From the NCBI GenBank assembly GCA_966250485.1, contig CBINHN010000023.1, forward strand, positions 36,810-100,809: DNA of 64,000 bases. Reading direction: 5' to 3'. Position numbers and translations under genes: made by a program. The notes beneath the pieces were generated by a model that saw nothing but the letters and a program-made list of their open reading frames with translations, did not search any database and was not told where the DNA came from. Below, one piece after another: positions 33,743-43,000 of the stretch (the stretch's first letter is position 1; each line of letters starts with the position of its first letter). The DNA comes from PMG-095 sp966250485. Its GTDB lineage: Bacteria; Myxococcota_A; Polyangia; Polyangiales; Polyangiaceae.

Positions 33743-33787
33743 CTGGTCTGTCGACTGGAGCCATTTTTGATAAAATGGACAGACCAG
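33743..33787. promoter_or_regulatory. Palindromic operator candidate for the MocR regulator
   Basis: A perfect 10-bp inverted repeat CTGGTCTGTC (33743-33752) and GACAGACCAG (33778-33787) brackets a 25-nt centre that itself contains CCATTTT-TGAT-AAAATGG (33761-33778). A CTGGAG direct partial repeat lies at 33755. The outer repeat ends at the MocR gene ATG (33788), and the centre includes TAAAAT, a possible -10. MocR family members bind paired TGGTC/CTGGAC-type sites in divergent promoters, so autoregulation plus control of the divergent gene is likely. Confidence 0.6.
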
Positions 33788-35254
33788 ATGACGCGCGCGA
33801 GAAGCTACAGCCCGGCGCTCGACGAGGGCTCGCAGCAGCCGCTGTTCGTGCAGATCGCGCGCGCCATCGCCGAGGACATCCGGCGCGGACGGCTGCCGGC
33901 ACAGGCGCGGCTGCCCGGCTCGCGTGAGCTCGCCAAGCGCCTGGGCGCGCACCGCAACACCGTGCTGGCCGCCTACGCCGAGCTCGAGCAAGAGGGCTGG
34001 ATACGCAGCGAGCGCGCGCGCGGCACCTTCGTCGCGCCGGTGCTGCCGGAGCTGCGCCCGCGCGGCTTCGGAAAGCGCCCGGCGACGCTGGCCAAGACGA
34101 GCCTGCCGCGAGCGCTGGAGCTGCCCGCGCTGGAGGTCGACGCGCGGCGCGAGCTGCCGCCGGGGGTGCTGCAGCTGCTCGGCGGCGCGCCCGATCGGCG
34201 CTTGATGCCGCGTGAGGCGCTGGCCCGCGCTTACCGCCGAGCGCTGCGCGTCGAGCCGCGCACGCTCGACTACGGCTCCTCGCGCGGTCATCCGCGGCTG
34301 GTGCTGGCCTTGCGCGAGCTGCTGGCCACGGTCCGCGGCGTGGTCGCCAGCGGCGAAGAGCTGGTGGTCACGCGCGGCAGCCAGATGGCGCTGCACCTCG
34401 CCGCGCGCGCGCTGTGCCGGCCAGGCGATCTCATCGCCGTGGAAGCGCTGGGCTATCCACCCGCGTGGCAGGCGCTCAGGCTGGGCGGCGCGGAGCTGCT
34501 CTCCGTGGGCATCGATCGCAGCGGCATCCGGGTGGACGAGCTCGAGCGCATCTTGCAGAGCAAGCGACTGCGCGCGGTGTACGTTACGCCGCATCATCAG
34601 TATCCGACCACGGTCACGATGAGCGCGGCGCGGCGGCTCGAGCTGCTCGCGCTCGCCGAGCGTCACGGCTTTCTGATCATCGAGGACGACTATGATCACG
34701 AGTTTCACTGGCAGGGCCGGCCGGTGTTGCCGTTGGCGAGCTTCGATCCCGCGCGCAGCGTGGTGTACGTCGGCACGCTGTCCAAGATTTTGGCGCCGGG
34801 GCTGCGCATCGGTTACCTGGTCGCCCGCGCCGAGATCGTGGAGCGCGTGCTGCGCTTGCGGGAGGTGATCGATCGTCAGGGCGATCACTGCGTGGAGCGG
34901 GCCGTGGCCGAGCTGCTCGAGGACGGCGAGCTCGATCGTCACGCGAAGCGCGTGCGGCGCGCCTATCTCGAGCGCCGCGAAGCGCTGGCGGAGAGCCTGC
35001 GCAGCGAGCTGGGTGACGCGCTCAGCTTCGAGGTGCCGCCGGGCGGCTTGGCGTTCTGGGCGCGCGCTCGCCTGGCGATGGGCGTCGAGCGCTTCGCGGA
35101 GCGCGCGCTGGCGCGCGGCGTCGCGCTGCAACAGGGCCGGCCCTTCGCCTTCGATGGCCGACCCCGTGAGTTTCTGCGCATCGGGTTCCCGGCGCACACA
35201 CCGGCCGAGCTGCGCCGCGCGGTGCGCGTGCTCGCCAGCGTCCTCAAAGCCTGA
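33788..35254 (+). CDS. MocR-type (GntR N-terminal, aminotransferase C-terminal) transcriptional regulator
   Basis: A 488-residue protein. Residues ~10-80 are a GntR winged helix (PLFVQIARAIAEDIRRGRLPAQARLPGSRELAKRLGAHRNTVLAAYAELEQEGW). From ~110 on it is a fold-type I PLP-dependent aminotransferase-like domain with DPARSVVYVGTLSKILAPGLRIGYLV, in which the Lys is the Schiff-base residue, and IIEDDYDHEF preceding it. In this family PLP binding regulates DNA binding rather than catalysis. Start ATG 33788 abuts the inverted repeat; a TTG at 33767 would run through the operator. It overlaps the convergent glgX end by 11 nt. Confidence 0.92.
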   Translation: MTRARSYSPALDEGSQQPLFVQIARAIAEDIRRGRLPAQARLPGSRELAKRLGAHRNTVLAAYAELEQEGWIRSERARGTFVAPVLPELRPRGFGKRPATLAKTSLPRALELPALEVDARRELPPGVLQLLGGAPDRRLMPREALARAYRRALRVEPRTLDYGSSRGHPRLVLALRELLATVRGVVASGEELVVTRGSQMALHLAARALCRPGDLIAVEALGYPPAWQALRLGGAELLSVGIDRSGIRVDELERILQSKRLRAVYVTPHHQYPTTVTMSAARRLELLALAERHGFLIIEDDYDHEFHWQGRPVLPLASFDPARSVVYVGTLSKILAPGLRIGYLVARAEIVERVLRLREVIDRQGDHCVERAVAELLEDGELDRHAKRVRRAYLERREALAESLRSELGDALSFEVPPGGLAFWARARLAMGVERFAERALARGVALQQGRPFAFDGRPREFLRIGFPAHTPAELRRAVRVLASVLKA

Positions 35255-37658
35255 TTTGTTGGAACACCGCGATGGAGAAGGGGTGCACGCCGTAGCGGGC
35301 GCCCTCGGCGAACAGCACGCTGCGCTCGTGCTCGAAGTAGTTGCCGCGCTCTTCCGCCCAATCGGCGGTGTCGATCAGCCGCTGCCACGGCTCGTCCGCC
35401 GCCGCGGACGGCAGCGTGAACTCGACGTCCGCGGCGGACATGTTGATGCACAGATGAAAATCGACGTCGCCCACCGCGCTGCCGTCGATGCGCAGCGACA
35501 CGCTGCGCTCGCTGCCGTCGAGATCGTGGTGCGCGTCGGGGCGCTTGAACAGGTACGTGACGTCGTCGCCCGCGTCGAGCTGGAAATCAGCGAATTTGTC
35601 CTGTCGCAGGCAGACGTGGCGCTTGCGGAGCGCGAGCAGCCGCGCGCAAAACAGGAACAAGCCGTTCTTGCCGCTGGGGTTGCGGTCCTCGCCGTAGTTG
35701 TCGTGATAGCGGCCGCTGCCGCCGGTCGCGCAGCGCGTGGGCGCGCGCGTCGCGATCATGTCGTAGTTCAGCCAGGTGGCGACGCTGTCGATCTTGTACG
35801 GGTTGTTGTTGCCGTTCAGCGTGTGCGCGAACTCGTCACCGCCGCGCAGCATGGGCACGCCGCGCGAGAAGAGCAGCACCGTGAGGAAGTTGCGCAGCCG
35901 CTGCCGGCGCAGCCGCTGGTCGCCGCCCGAGTCCCAAGAGTCGTTCTGATCGGTGCCGCCATCGGAGGGCCCGAAGGGCCAGGGCTGCAGGTTGTTTTTG
36001 TGGTTGTAGCTGACCAGATCGAGCAGCGAGAAGCCGTCGTGAGCGGTGATGAAGTTGACCGACTTGTGCGGACCGCCCTGATCGAAGAAGTTTTGGTAAT
36101 CGCCGTTCACCACGTCCACGAACTCGAAGACCTTGCCCTCATCGCCCTTCAAGAAGCGGCGCACCGCGTCGCGGTAACGGCCGTTCCACTCCGCCCAGCC
36201 GTGCGGAAACTGGCCGACCTGGTAGCCGTCGCTGGCCGTGTCCCAGGCTTCCGCGATGACGATGAACTGCTCGTCTTCTGCCAGCGCCTCGATCGCGGAG
36301 AGCAGGCTCGCGCCGCCGCGAAAGCCCCAGCCCGCGCTGTCGCGGCCGAGCACGGTGGCGAGGTCGAAGCGAAAGCCGTCGATTCCCATCTCGCGCGCCC
36401 AATACTCGATCGAGTCCAAGATCAGCCGCTCGACGCAGGGCTTGGAGCAGTCGAGGTTGTTGCCGCAGCCGGTGGTCTCGAAATAGAAGCGGTTTCCCTC
36501 GCCGGAGAGCGCGTAGTACTGAGCGTTGTCGAGCCCGCGCAAAAACAGGATCTCCGCGCTCGACGGGTCGCCCTCCCACAAACCACCTTCGCCGCTGTGG
36601 TTGTAGACGACGTCGAGGATGACCGCGATGCCGGCCTCGTGGAAGGCGCGCACCATCTCCTTGAACTCGCGCGTCGGTCCGCCCAAGGATTGATCGTGCG
36701 CGTAGCGGCGATCGGGGGCGAAGTAGCCGTACGTCATGTAGCCCCAGTACGTGCCGTGTGGCGGCTCGGTGGGCGTGCGATCGATCTCCGGCTCGTCATC
36801 GGGACAGAGCGCGTTGGCCGCCTCATGGACCGGCAGCAGCTCCACCGCGTTGCAGCCGAGGGCTTTCAGATACGGCGCCGCGTACGCGGCTCCGCGGTAG
36901 GTGCCGCGCAGCTCTTTCGGCACGTCGATCACCTCCTCGAAGCCCTCGATGCCGCGCACGATGTGCGACAGCCGCTGCGAGGAGGGGTGGCGCGTGAGCC
37001 CGCGCAGGTGCGTCTCGTAGATGATCAGGTCCTTCTGCGCGAAGAGCGGCTTCTCACCGACGCGCGTGCTGTCGCGAACGACCACGCCCTTCGGCGCCCA
37101 GGGACCGGTGTCGAAGGTGCGGCGCACCACCGGCTCGATGCCGAAGCCGGTGTAGAGGCCTGGACCAGAGCCATACATGCCCGCGTGGTGCCCCCGGCTC
37201 TTCAGCTCCGGCGTCTCGCGATCGTGAGACAGCTCGCGCGCGTAGGGGTCGAACAGGAGCTTGTTCGGGTTGAAGCGGTTGCCGTCGGTGTCGACGTCGG
37301 TGATGAAGCCGTGCACGTTGTTGCCGCGCCGCCACTCCGGGGAGAACGGCCAGTTTTGGCCCCAGCAGCGCAAGCCGTACAGCGTCCCCGCCGGTACGCC
37401 CGCGATGCGCGCCCTGAAGACGTCGTCCCGCCCGCGCGCCATCCAGTAGTCGAAGCGCGCGGGTGCGCCCATGGCCTCCGTGTAGATCTCGAGCAGCATG
37501 CGCTGGGCGTTGCGCGAATACACGGCGAAGGTAGTGAACTCACCGTGGTGCTGGACGCCGAGCGGAGTAACGAGGTCGGCCCAGCGCTGCTCCTGCACCG
37601 GAGAGAACTCGCCGCTCAGCGGGTGATCACTACCTATGGGGCTGGATGTGCTCGTCAT
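35244..37658 (-). CDS. glgX: Glycogen debranching enzyme (isoamylase/GlgX type)
   Basis: An 804-residue GH13 enzyme that cleaves alpha-1,6 branch points of glycogen. An N-terminal CBM48-like domain (TPLGVQHHGEFTTFAVYSRNAQRMLLEIY) precedes a TIM barrel: AVILDVVYNHSGEGG (region I), GIDGFRFDLATVLGRD (nucleophile Asp), VIAEAWD (acid/base Glu) and NFITAHDGFSLLDLVSYNHKNN (third carboxylate). The C-terminal beta domain is standard. It is longer than E. coli GlgX (657) because of extra loops and C-terminus, but it is clearly of the GlgX/TreX family. With glk in the window it fits glucan turnover. Confidence 0.9.
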   Translation of the reverse strand: MTSTSSPIGSDHPLSGEFSPVQEQRWADLVTPLGVQHHGEFTTFAVYSRNAQRMLLEIYTEAMGAPARFDYWMARGRDDVFRARIAGVPAGTLYGLRCWGQNWPFSPEWRRGNNVHGFITDVDTDGNRFNPNKLLFDPYARELSHDRETPELKSRGHHAGMYGSGPGLYTGFGIEPVVRRTFDTGPWAPKGVVVRDSTRVGEKPLFAQKDLIIYETHLRGLTRHPSSQRLSHIVRGIEGFEEVIDVPKELRGTYRGAAYAAPYLKALGCNAVELLPVHEAANALCPDDEPEIDRTPTEPPHGTYWGYMTYGYFAPDRRYAHDQSLGGPTREFKEMVRAFHEAGIAVILDVVYNHSGEGGLWEGDPSSAEILFLRGLDNAQYYALSGEGNRFYFETTGCGNNLDCSKPCVERLILDSIEYWAREMGIDGFRFDLATVLGRDSAGWGFRGGASLLSAIEALAEDEQFIVIAEAWDTASDGYQVGQFPHGWAEWNGRYRDAVRRFLKGDEGKVFEFVDVVNGDYQNFFDQGGPHKSVNFITAHDGFSLLDLVSYNHKNNLQPWPFGPSDGGTDQNDSWDSGGDQRLRRQRLRNFLTVLLFSRGVPMLRGGDEFAHTLNGNNNPYKIDSVATWLNYDMIATRAPTRCATGGSGRYHDNYGEDRNPSGKNGLFLFCARLLALRKRHVCLRQDKFADFQLDAGDDVTYLFKRPDAHHDLDGSERSVSLRIDGSAVGDVDFHLCINMSAADVEFTLPSAAADEPWQRLIDTADWAEERGNYFEHERSVLFAEGARYGVHPFSIAVFQQIRL

Positions 37659-37941
37659 TGTTTCGCGGGGAAGCGATGATCCTGTGACTTTGGGCCGACG
37701 CGGTCTAGCGCCGGATGTAAGCCGCGGCGGTGACGCCGGGCCGCTGGCTCCTCGGCGGCTTTTGCTCTGGGCCGGGAGCCCGGCCCCAGAGCTGAGAACG
37801 AAGTTGCCGCAGCGGTGAAGCTCGCATAGCCTAAACCATTCCTCGGGTTACGAGACGCTCATCTCGCTCGTGAAGGGAGCGGGGCAAAGTAGCTTGCGAC
37901 GCGGATCGTGGACACGAGGCGCGCCTCGGCTCGGAGCTGCC
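37659..37941. other. Divergent intergenic region with bulged GC hairpin
   Basis: This 283-nt region between divergent glgX and the ParA-like gene holds no convincing gene. It contains a strong hairpin at 37764-37792: GCTCTGGG pairs with CCCAGAGC, then CCGG pairs with CCGG inside, with a single unpaired C at 37784. A stem of this strength in a leader could be regulatory or could be a terminator for a small antisense or upstream RNA. No T-tract follows on the plus strand. Confidence 0.4.
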
Positions 37942-39291
37942 ATGAACAAGATAGGGATTATGCGAGGACGCTTGCGCGAGTTCGACCTCGCGCAGGTCCT
38001 GCAAGTGGTGGGCATCGGACGGCAATACACGGGGGTGGAGCTGCGCGATGAGAGCGCGGTGCTCGGCACGATCTTCGTGAAGGCCGGCAAGATCGTGCGC
38101 GTCGAGGCCAGCAACGCCGAGGGGCGTGAGGCGCTGTTCGAGCTCTTCGACAAGAGCGACGGCCAGTTCTTCGTGTTTCGCACGGAGACGCCGGAGGCGC
38201 TACCGGAGCCGATCGGCGCGCTCCAGAACCTGCTGTTCGAAGCCATGAGCCGCGCCAGCTCACGACTGCCCGAGACGGGGCCAGCCTACGGTGAAGGCGA
38301 GCTGCCGACGCGCTCGGGCGTCGCGCCACCGGCAGCGGGCAGCGCGCCGCGACCGGAGCGGGTAGAGGCAGCGGAGGCTGCGTCGTCGCCGCCTCCGCCG
38401 ACGGTGACGCGCTCTGCGCCGCCGCCGAAGCCCGAGGTGCGGACGAGCTCGAGCTCCGGCGTCCGCGCCGTTGGCACGAAGGGCGGCGGCAAGAGCGGGC
38501 GCATCCTGGCCGTCGCCAGCCCCAAAGGCGGCTGCGGCAAGACGACCGTCGCGCTGAACGTGGCGCTCAGCCTGGCGCGTCAGGGCCGCACGGTGACGCT
38601 GGTAGACGCCGACATCAACGGCGACGTGTTGTCTTCGATCGACGCGCGCCAACGCGCGGAGCTCGGCGCGATGGATGTCTTGCTCGGCGTCGCCACGCTC
38701 GATCAGGCGCTTTTGCCGACGGTGTTGCCGGAGTTCAAGATCTTACCCGTCGCAGGTCGGCAGCTGCCGCGGCCGGAGCTGCTCGGCGCCGATCACACGG
38801 CGGGCTGGCGCGCCTTGCTGAACGAGATCAATCGCCGCTCGGAGCTCGTCATCGTCGATACACCCGCGGGGATGTTCGGCGTGACGCAGCAGGTCCTGGC
38901 GGCGAGCACGCACGTGATGGGCGTGCTGCAGGCGGAGGTCGTGGCCAACCGCTCGTTCTCGCGCTTCATGGAGGCCCTGCGCGGGTTGACGGACGACGTG
39001 CGCCCCGAGGTGCTCGGTATCGTGATCAACATGCTGCAGACCAAGCACGCGGCCTCGCTCGCCGTGTTCCAGAGCGCGTGCGCCGACCTGCCCGCGGAGT
39101 GGCTGTTCGACACGTCGATCCCGCGTCATCCCGCGTTCCTCGATTCGACGCTGCAAGGCGTTCCGCTGCGTCATTTGGATGAGCAGGCGCCGCCGCCAGT
39201 GGCGTGGCTGTTCGACAACCTCGCTGCGGAGATCGCTGATCGGCTGCGCCTGTCCACGGCCGAGCGCAAGCCCCGGCAGCTGCTGCTGTGA
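37942..39291 (+). CDS. DUF4388 (PATAN) plus ParA/MinD-like ATPase
   Basis: A 449-residue protein. Residues ~1-105 match DUF4388/PATAN (GRLREFDLAQVLQVVGIGRQYTGVELRDE, AGKIVRVEASNAEGREALFELF), a signalling module common in myxobacteria. A Pro/Ala/Ser linker (~105-180) leads to a ParA/MinD-type P-loop ATPase: deviant Walker A GGCGKTT with the signature Lys after ASP, DADINGDVL in place of switch I, and LVIVDTPAGMFGV as Walker B. There is no partner ParB or MinC nearby. Such orphan ParA-like proteins often position protein complexes (chemoreceptor arrays, motility or secretion machines). ATG 37942 has GGAG 5 nt upstream. Confidence 0.88.
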   Translation: MNKIGIMRGRLREFDLAQVLQVVGIGRQYTGVELRDESAVLGTIFVKAGKIVRVEASNAEGREALFELFDKSDGQFFVFRTETPEALPEPIGALQNLLFEAMSRASSRLPETGPAYGEGELPTRSGVAPPAAGSAPRPERVEAAEAASSPPPPTVTRSAPPPKPEVRTSSSSGVRAVGTKGGGKSGRILAVASPKGGCGKTTVALNVALSLARQGRTVTLVDADINGDVLSSIDARQRAELGAMDVLLGVATLDQALLPTVLPEFKILPVAGRQLPRPELLGADHTAGWRALLNEINRRSELVIVDTPAGMFGVTQQVLAASTHVMGVLQAEVVANRSFSRFMEALRGLTDDVRPEVLGIVINMLQTKHAASLAVFQSACADLPAEWLFDTSIPRHPAFLDSTLQGVPLRHLDEQAPPPVAWLFDNLAAEIADRLRLSTAERKPRQLLL

Positions 39292-39312
39292 GCCGCGCGC
39301 GCGGCGCCGGCC

Positions 39313-39951
39313 TCAGCGCCGCAACCAGGCCAGGACCAGCACGATGACCAGCACCGCGATCGCCAGGAGCCAGGGCGCTCGCGCAGCTTTTTGCCGGCCC
39401 TTCTCGAGCTCGGCCGCGCGGCTCAGCGGTTTCGGTTTGTGCGCGGCTTGCTGGCTGCGCCCGGGGGCGCTCGGCGGCGACGCCGCTTCACTCTCCGCGC
39501 GCGACGCGCGGCCAGCAGCGCGCGGCCGTTCGTCCTTCGCGGCCGCGCGCTGAGCGCGCTGGCGCTGCTTCTTCTGCGCACGCTCGCGCGCTTCCGCCTC
39601 CGCCTTGCGACGCGCGAGCTGTTCTTCGAGCTCGCGCTGGCGCCGCGCTTCGCGCGCGCGCTTCTCATCCCGCTTGCGCTCGCTCTCCTGCTTCTTTGCG
39701 TGCGCGCGCTGGCGCCGCTCGAGCTCGCGCCGCTCCTTCTTGCTCAAGGTGCGATGTCCGGCGCCGAGCACGGCGGCGGCGCGAGCTGCCGCGCCGCGTC
39801 GCTGCGGCGCCGCGCCGGGCGCATCATCCCAACCCGCGTCGATCTCGGATACGTCGGGGTCGAAGCTGCGCCGAGCCGTGAACGAGGCCGCCTCCGGCGC
39901 GTCGTCCCAGCCGGCGTCCACGTCGGGGGCTATTTCCGTGCTGGATTTCAT
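39313..39951 (-). CDS. Tail-anchored coiled-coil protein with duplicated AGWDDAP motif
   Basis: A 212-residue protein. The N-terminal ~50 residues carry two copies of DAGWDDAP (DVDAGWDDAPEAAS and EIDAGWDDAPGAAP). The middle (~70-150) is highly charged and rich in Lys, Arg, Glu and Ala (KKERRELERRQRAHAKKQE), a likely long helix or coiled coil. A Ser/Pro-rich segment follows. The C-terminus is a single hydrophobic helix (APWLLAIAVLVIVLVLAWLRR) ending in two Arg, so the bulk is cytoplasmic and the protein is tail-anchored. No family recognised. It is convergent with the ParA-like gene (21 nt gap). Confidence 0.62.
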   Translation of the reverse strand: MKSSTEIAPDVDAGWDDAPEAASFTARRSFDPDVSEIDAGWDDAPGAAPQRRGAAARAAAVLGAGHRTLSKKERRELERRQRAHAKKQESERKRDEKRAREARRQRELEEQLARRKAEAEARERAQKKQRQRAQRAAAKDERPRAAGRASRAESEAASPPSAPGRSQQAAHKPKPLSRAAELEKGRQKAARAPWLLAIAVLVIVLVLAWLRR

Positions 39952-40083
39952 GCGCGGCTGGGCCAGAGCCTAGTCCAGCGCGCGGATTACGCCAATGCGA
40001 GCGTTCAGCACCTGCGCGGTAGAGGTAGGTGAGGAGCGTCGCGCGCGCCTTCAGAGCGGCAGCCCGACGCCGTACTAAGGCCG

Positions 40084-43000
40084 ATGGCTCGCGTTGGTGA
40101 GCGCCGCACGAGCGACCCGAGTAGCCTGGCCGCGAGCGAGCAACCGAGCGTCACCGCGAGTGACGGCCGAGCCAGCGCGGTGAGCCGGCGCCCCGACGCC
40201 GCGCGCGCCTCCGAGCGCGCCGCGATGAACGGCCCAGTGCTGGACGCCGTTCGCGTGCTGTCCGATCGACCCTACGACAGCGGCCGACCGCGGCTGAGCT
40301 TCCCGACGTTGGATGTGGCGTCTGGCGCGCCGCCGCCGCAACCGCTGCCGCAAGCGGAGGTGAACCTGTTCGCCTTGCTCGGCGCGGCGCTGCCGAGCCG
40401 CGGCGAAGGAGCGGCGCGTTACCAGGCGCTGCCCGAGGGCGAGCTCGGCCGCGGCGGGATCGGGCGCGTCTTTTTGGCGCTGGATCGCGATTTGGGTCGC
40501 GAGGTCGCCATCAAAGAGCTGCTCTTGGGCTCCGCCGAGGACGGCGAGCGCCAGGTGCGGGTGCAGGCGCTGGCGCGCTTCCTACGCGAGGCGCGCATCA
40601 CGGGGCAGCTCGAGCACCCGAACATCGTGCCCGTCTACGAGCTCGGTCACGGCCCGAACGGCGCTCCGTACTACGCGATGCGCGTGGTGCGCGGCCGCAC
40701 GCTGGCGCGCGCGCTCGCGGAGGCCAGCGGGCTGCGGCGACGCCTGGCGCTGCTCGATCACTTCGTGGGCTTGTGCCAGGCCATCGCCTTCGCGCACAGC
40801 CGCGGCGTGGTTCATCGCGACATCAAGCCGGACAACGTCATGATCGGCGAGTTCGGCGAGACGGTGGTGCTCGACTGGGGCATGGCGAAGTGCCGCGAGC
40901 AGGAGGCAGCGCAGGGCGCCGACGTGCGCGCGCTGGAAGCGCTGGACCTGGAGCTCACGCTGGACGGCAGCCTGTGCGGAACCCCGACGCACATGAGCCC
41001 GGAGCAGGTGCGCGGCGCCAGCGCGGAGGTCGACGAGCGCTCGGACGTGTGGGCGTTGGGCGTCGTGCTCTACACGATTTTGTGCGGGCGCGTGCCGTTC
41101 ACCGCCAACACGTTGCCGGAGCTGGTCAAGAAGATCGAGCACGGCCCGCTGCGGCCGCTCGCGGAGCTCGACCCCGAGATCCCCAAAGAGCTCTCGGCCG
41201 TCGCCGAGCGAGCGCTGCAGCGCGCGCCGAGCGAGCGCTACGCGACGGCGAAAGAGCTGCTCGCGGACGTCGTCGCGTTTCGCAGCGGCGCGCGCGTCCG
41301 CGCCTACGAGTACTCGTCGCTAGAGCTCGTGCGGCGCTTCATCGCGCGGCACCGCGCGGCCGTGGTGGCGTCGGCCATCGGCCTCGCGGTCGCGCTGGTG
41401 CTCGCCATCGGCGCGTACGTGCGCCTCGCCGCGGCTCGCGATCGCGCCATCGCCGCCGAGCGGCGCGCGACCGACAACGAGCAACGCGCGCTGCACAACG
41501 AGCACGACGCCAAGCGAGCGCTCAGCCTCGTGCTGGTGGACCGCGCAGAGCAGGCCCTGGCCGACGGCGATCGCGTCGCGGCCGAGATCTTGGCCGGCGA
41601 GGCGCTGCGGCTGATGGAGCGCGCGGACGCGCGCGGCGTCGCGATCGCCGCGGAGAGCCTGCCTCGTCCGACGCCGGGCGAGTCGCTGCGCGCGGTCGCG
41701 GGCTGCACACGCAGCGCGCTCGAGCCGGGCGCGCGCCGCGTCGCCTGCGCGCGCGGCAGGACGGTTACGATTCACGAGCTAGGCGCCGCTGCGCCCGCGC
41801 GTTCCGTCACGCTGCGCAGCGAGGCGACGGCGCTGGATTTTGCTCGGGGACACCTCGCCGTGGCCAGCGAGGATGGCGCCGTCGCCGTGTTCGACCTCGC
41901 GCTGCCGGGCGAAATGCAGCCCATCTTGCAGCGCCGCGCGAACCAAGTGAGCGCGCTTTCACTCTCAGCGCAGGCCGGGTTCGTCGCCGCGGGCGGAGCG
42001 CAGGGCGGCGTGGTGGTGTGGGAGCTCGGGCCGGGCGCGCGCAGCTTCCGGCTGCAGACGCGCCAGGGCGTGAGCCAGCTCGGCTTCACGCCCGACGAGC
42101 GCAGCTTGGCCGTGGGCGGGCAGCTCGGCGAGCTGAGCATCTGGGACTACGCCGGCAACATTAGCCGTGAGCTCCGCGGTCACAGCGGCACGCTGCGCGC
42201 GTTCGCCTTTACGCAGCAAGGCAAGCTGCTCGCCAGCGCGGGCAGCGATCGCAGCGTTCGCTTCTGGAACCTCACTGACGGGGGCCCGAGCTTCGCGCCG
42301 CTCGTCCACAACGACGCGCTGACGTCGCTGTGTTGGGTGCAAGACGGCCGCCTGCTCGCGTTCGGCAGCAAAGACAAGTCGATTCACCTCGTCGACCTCA
42401 GAGAGCCCGAGCAGCGGACGGAGCTGCGTTTTCACGACGACAGCGTGGACGGGCTCGCCGTGAGCGACGACGCCAGCGCGCTGCTGAGCCTCAGCCGCGA
42501 CGCCGGCGCGCAGCGCTGGTCGCTCGCGGCGGTGAAGCGACCGGGCCGGCTGCTCGAGCGCGGCAACGTCTTGAGCTTCGCGTTCGTGCCGGGGCGCCCA
42601 GAGCTCGTGAGCGGCGGCGTCGCCGGCAGCGGAGTCGGCATCTGGAACTTCGAGACCGGCACGTCGGAGACGCGCCTGCCGGCGACCCTCGAGCAGGTTC
42701 GCGCGCTCGCCATTTCCGCCGACGGGCAGCGGCTCGCCTTCGCCGGCTCTGGGCGTCAGGTGTTTTTGTGGGACCTACCGCAGCGCGTTCCGCTGCGCGT
42801 GTTCGACGAGGCGCGCGGAGAGGTGCGCGCGGTCGCCTTTTCTCCGGACGCCAGCAGCTTGGCCTTCGCGGGCTTGGATCGCGTGCTCCACGTGGTGGAC
42901 AGCAGCAGCTACGCGCCGCAGCTCGCGCGCGAGAACCCCTCGCCGATTCAGGCGCTGGCCTTCTCGGCCGGCTCGAAGCTGTGGTCCGGAGACCGCGATG

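Noticed and set aside
35013..37679. Open frame of about 890 codons opposite glgX
   Set aside because: Same reason; it has no family similarity and reads as a low-complexity shadow of glgX.
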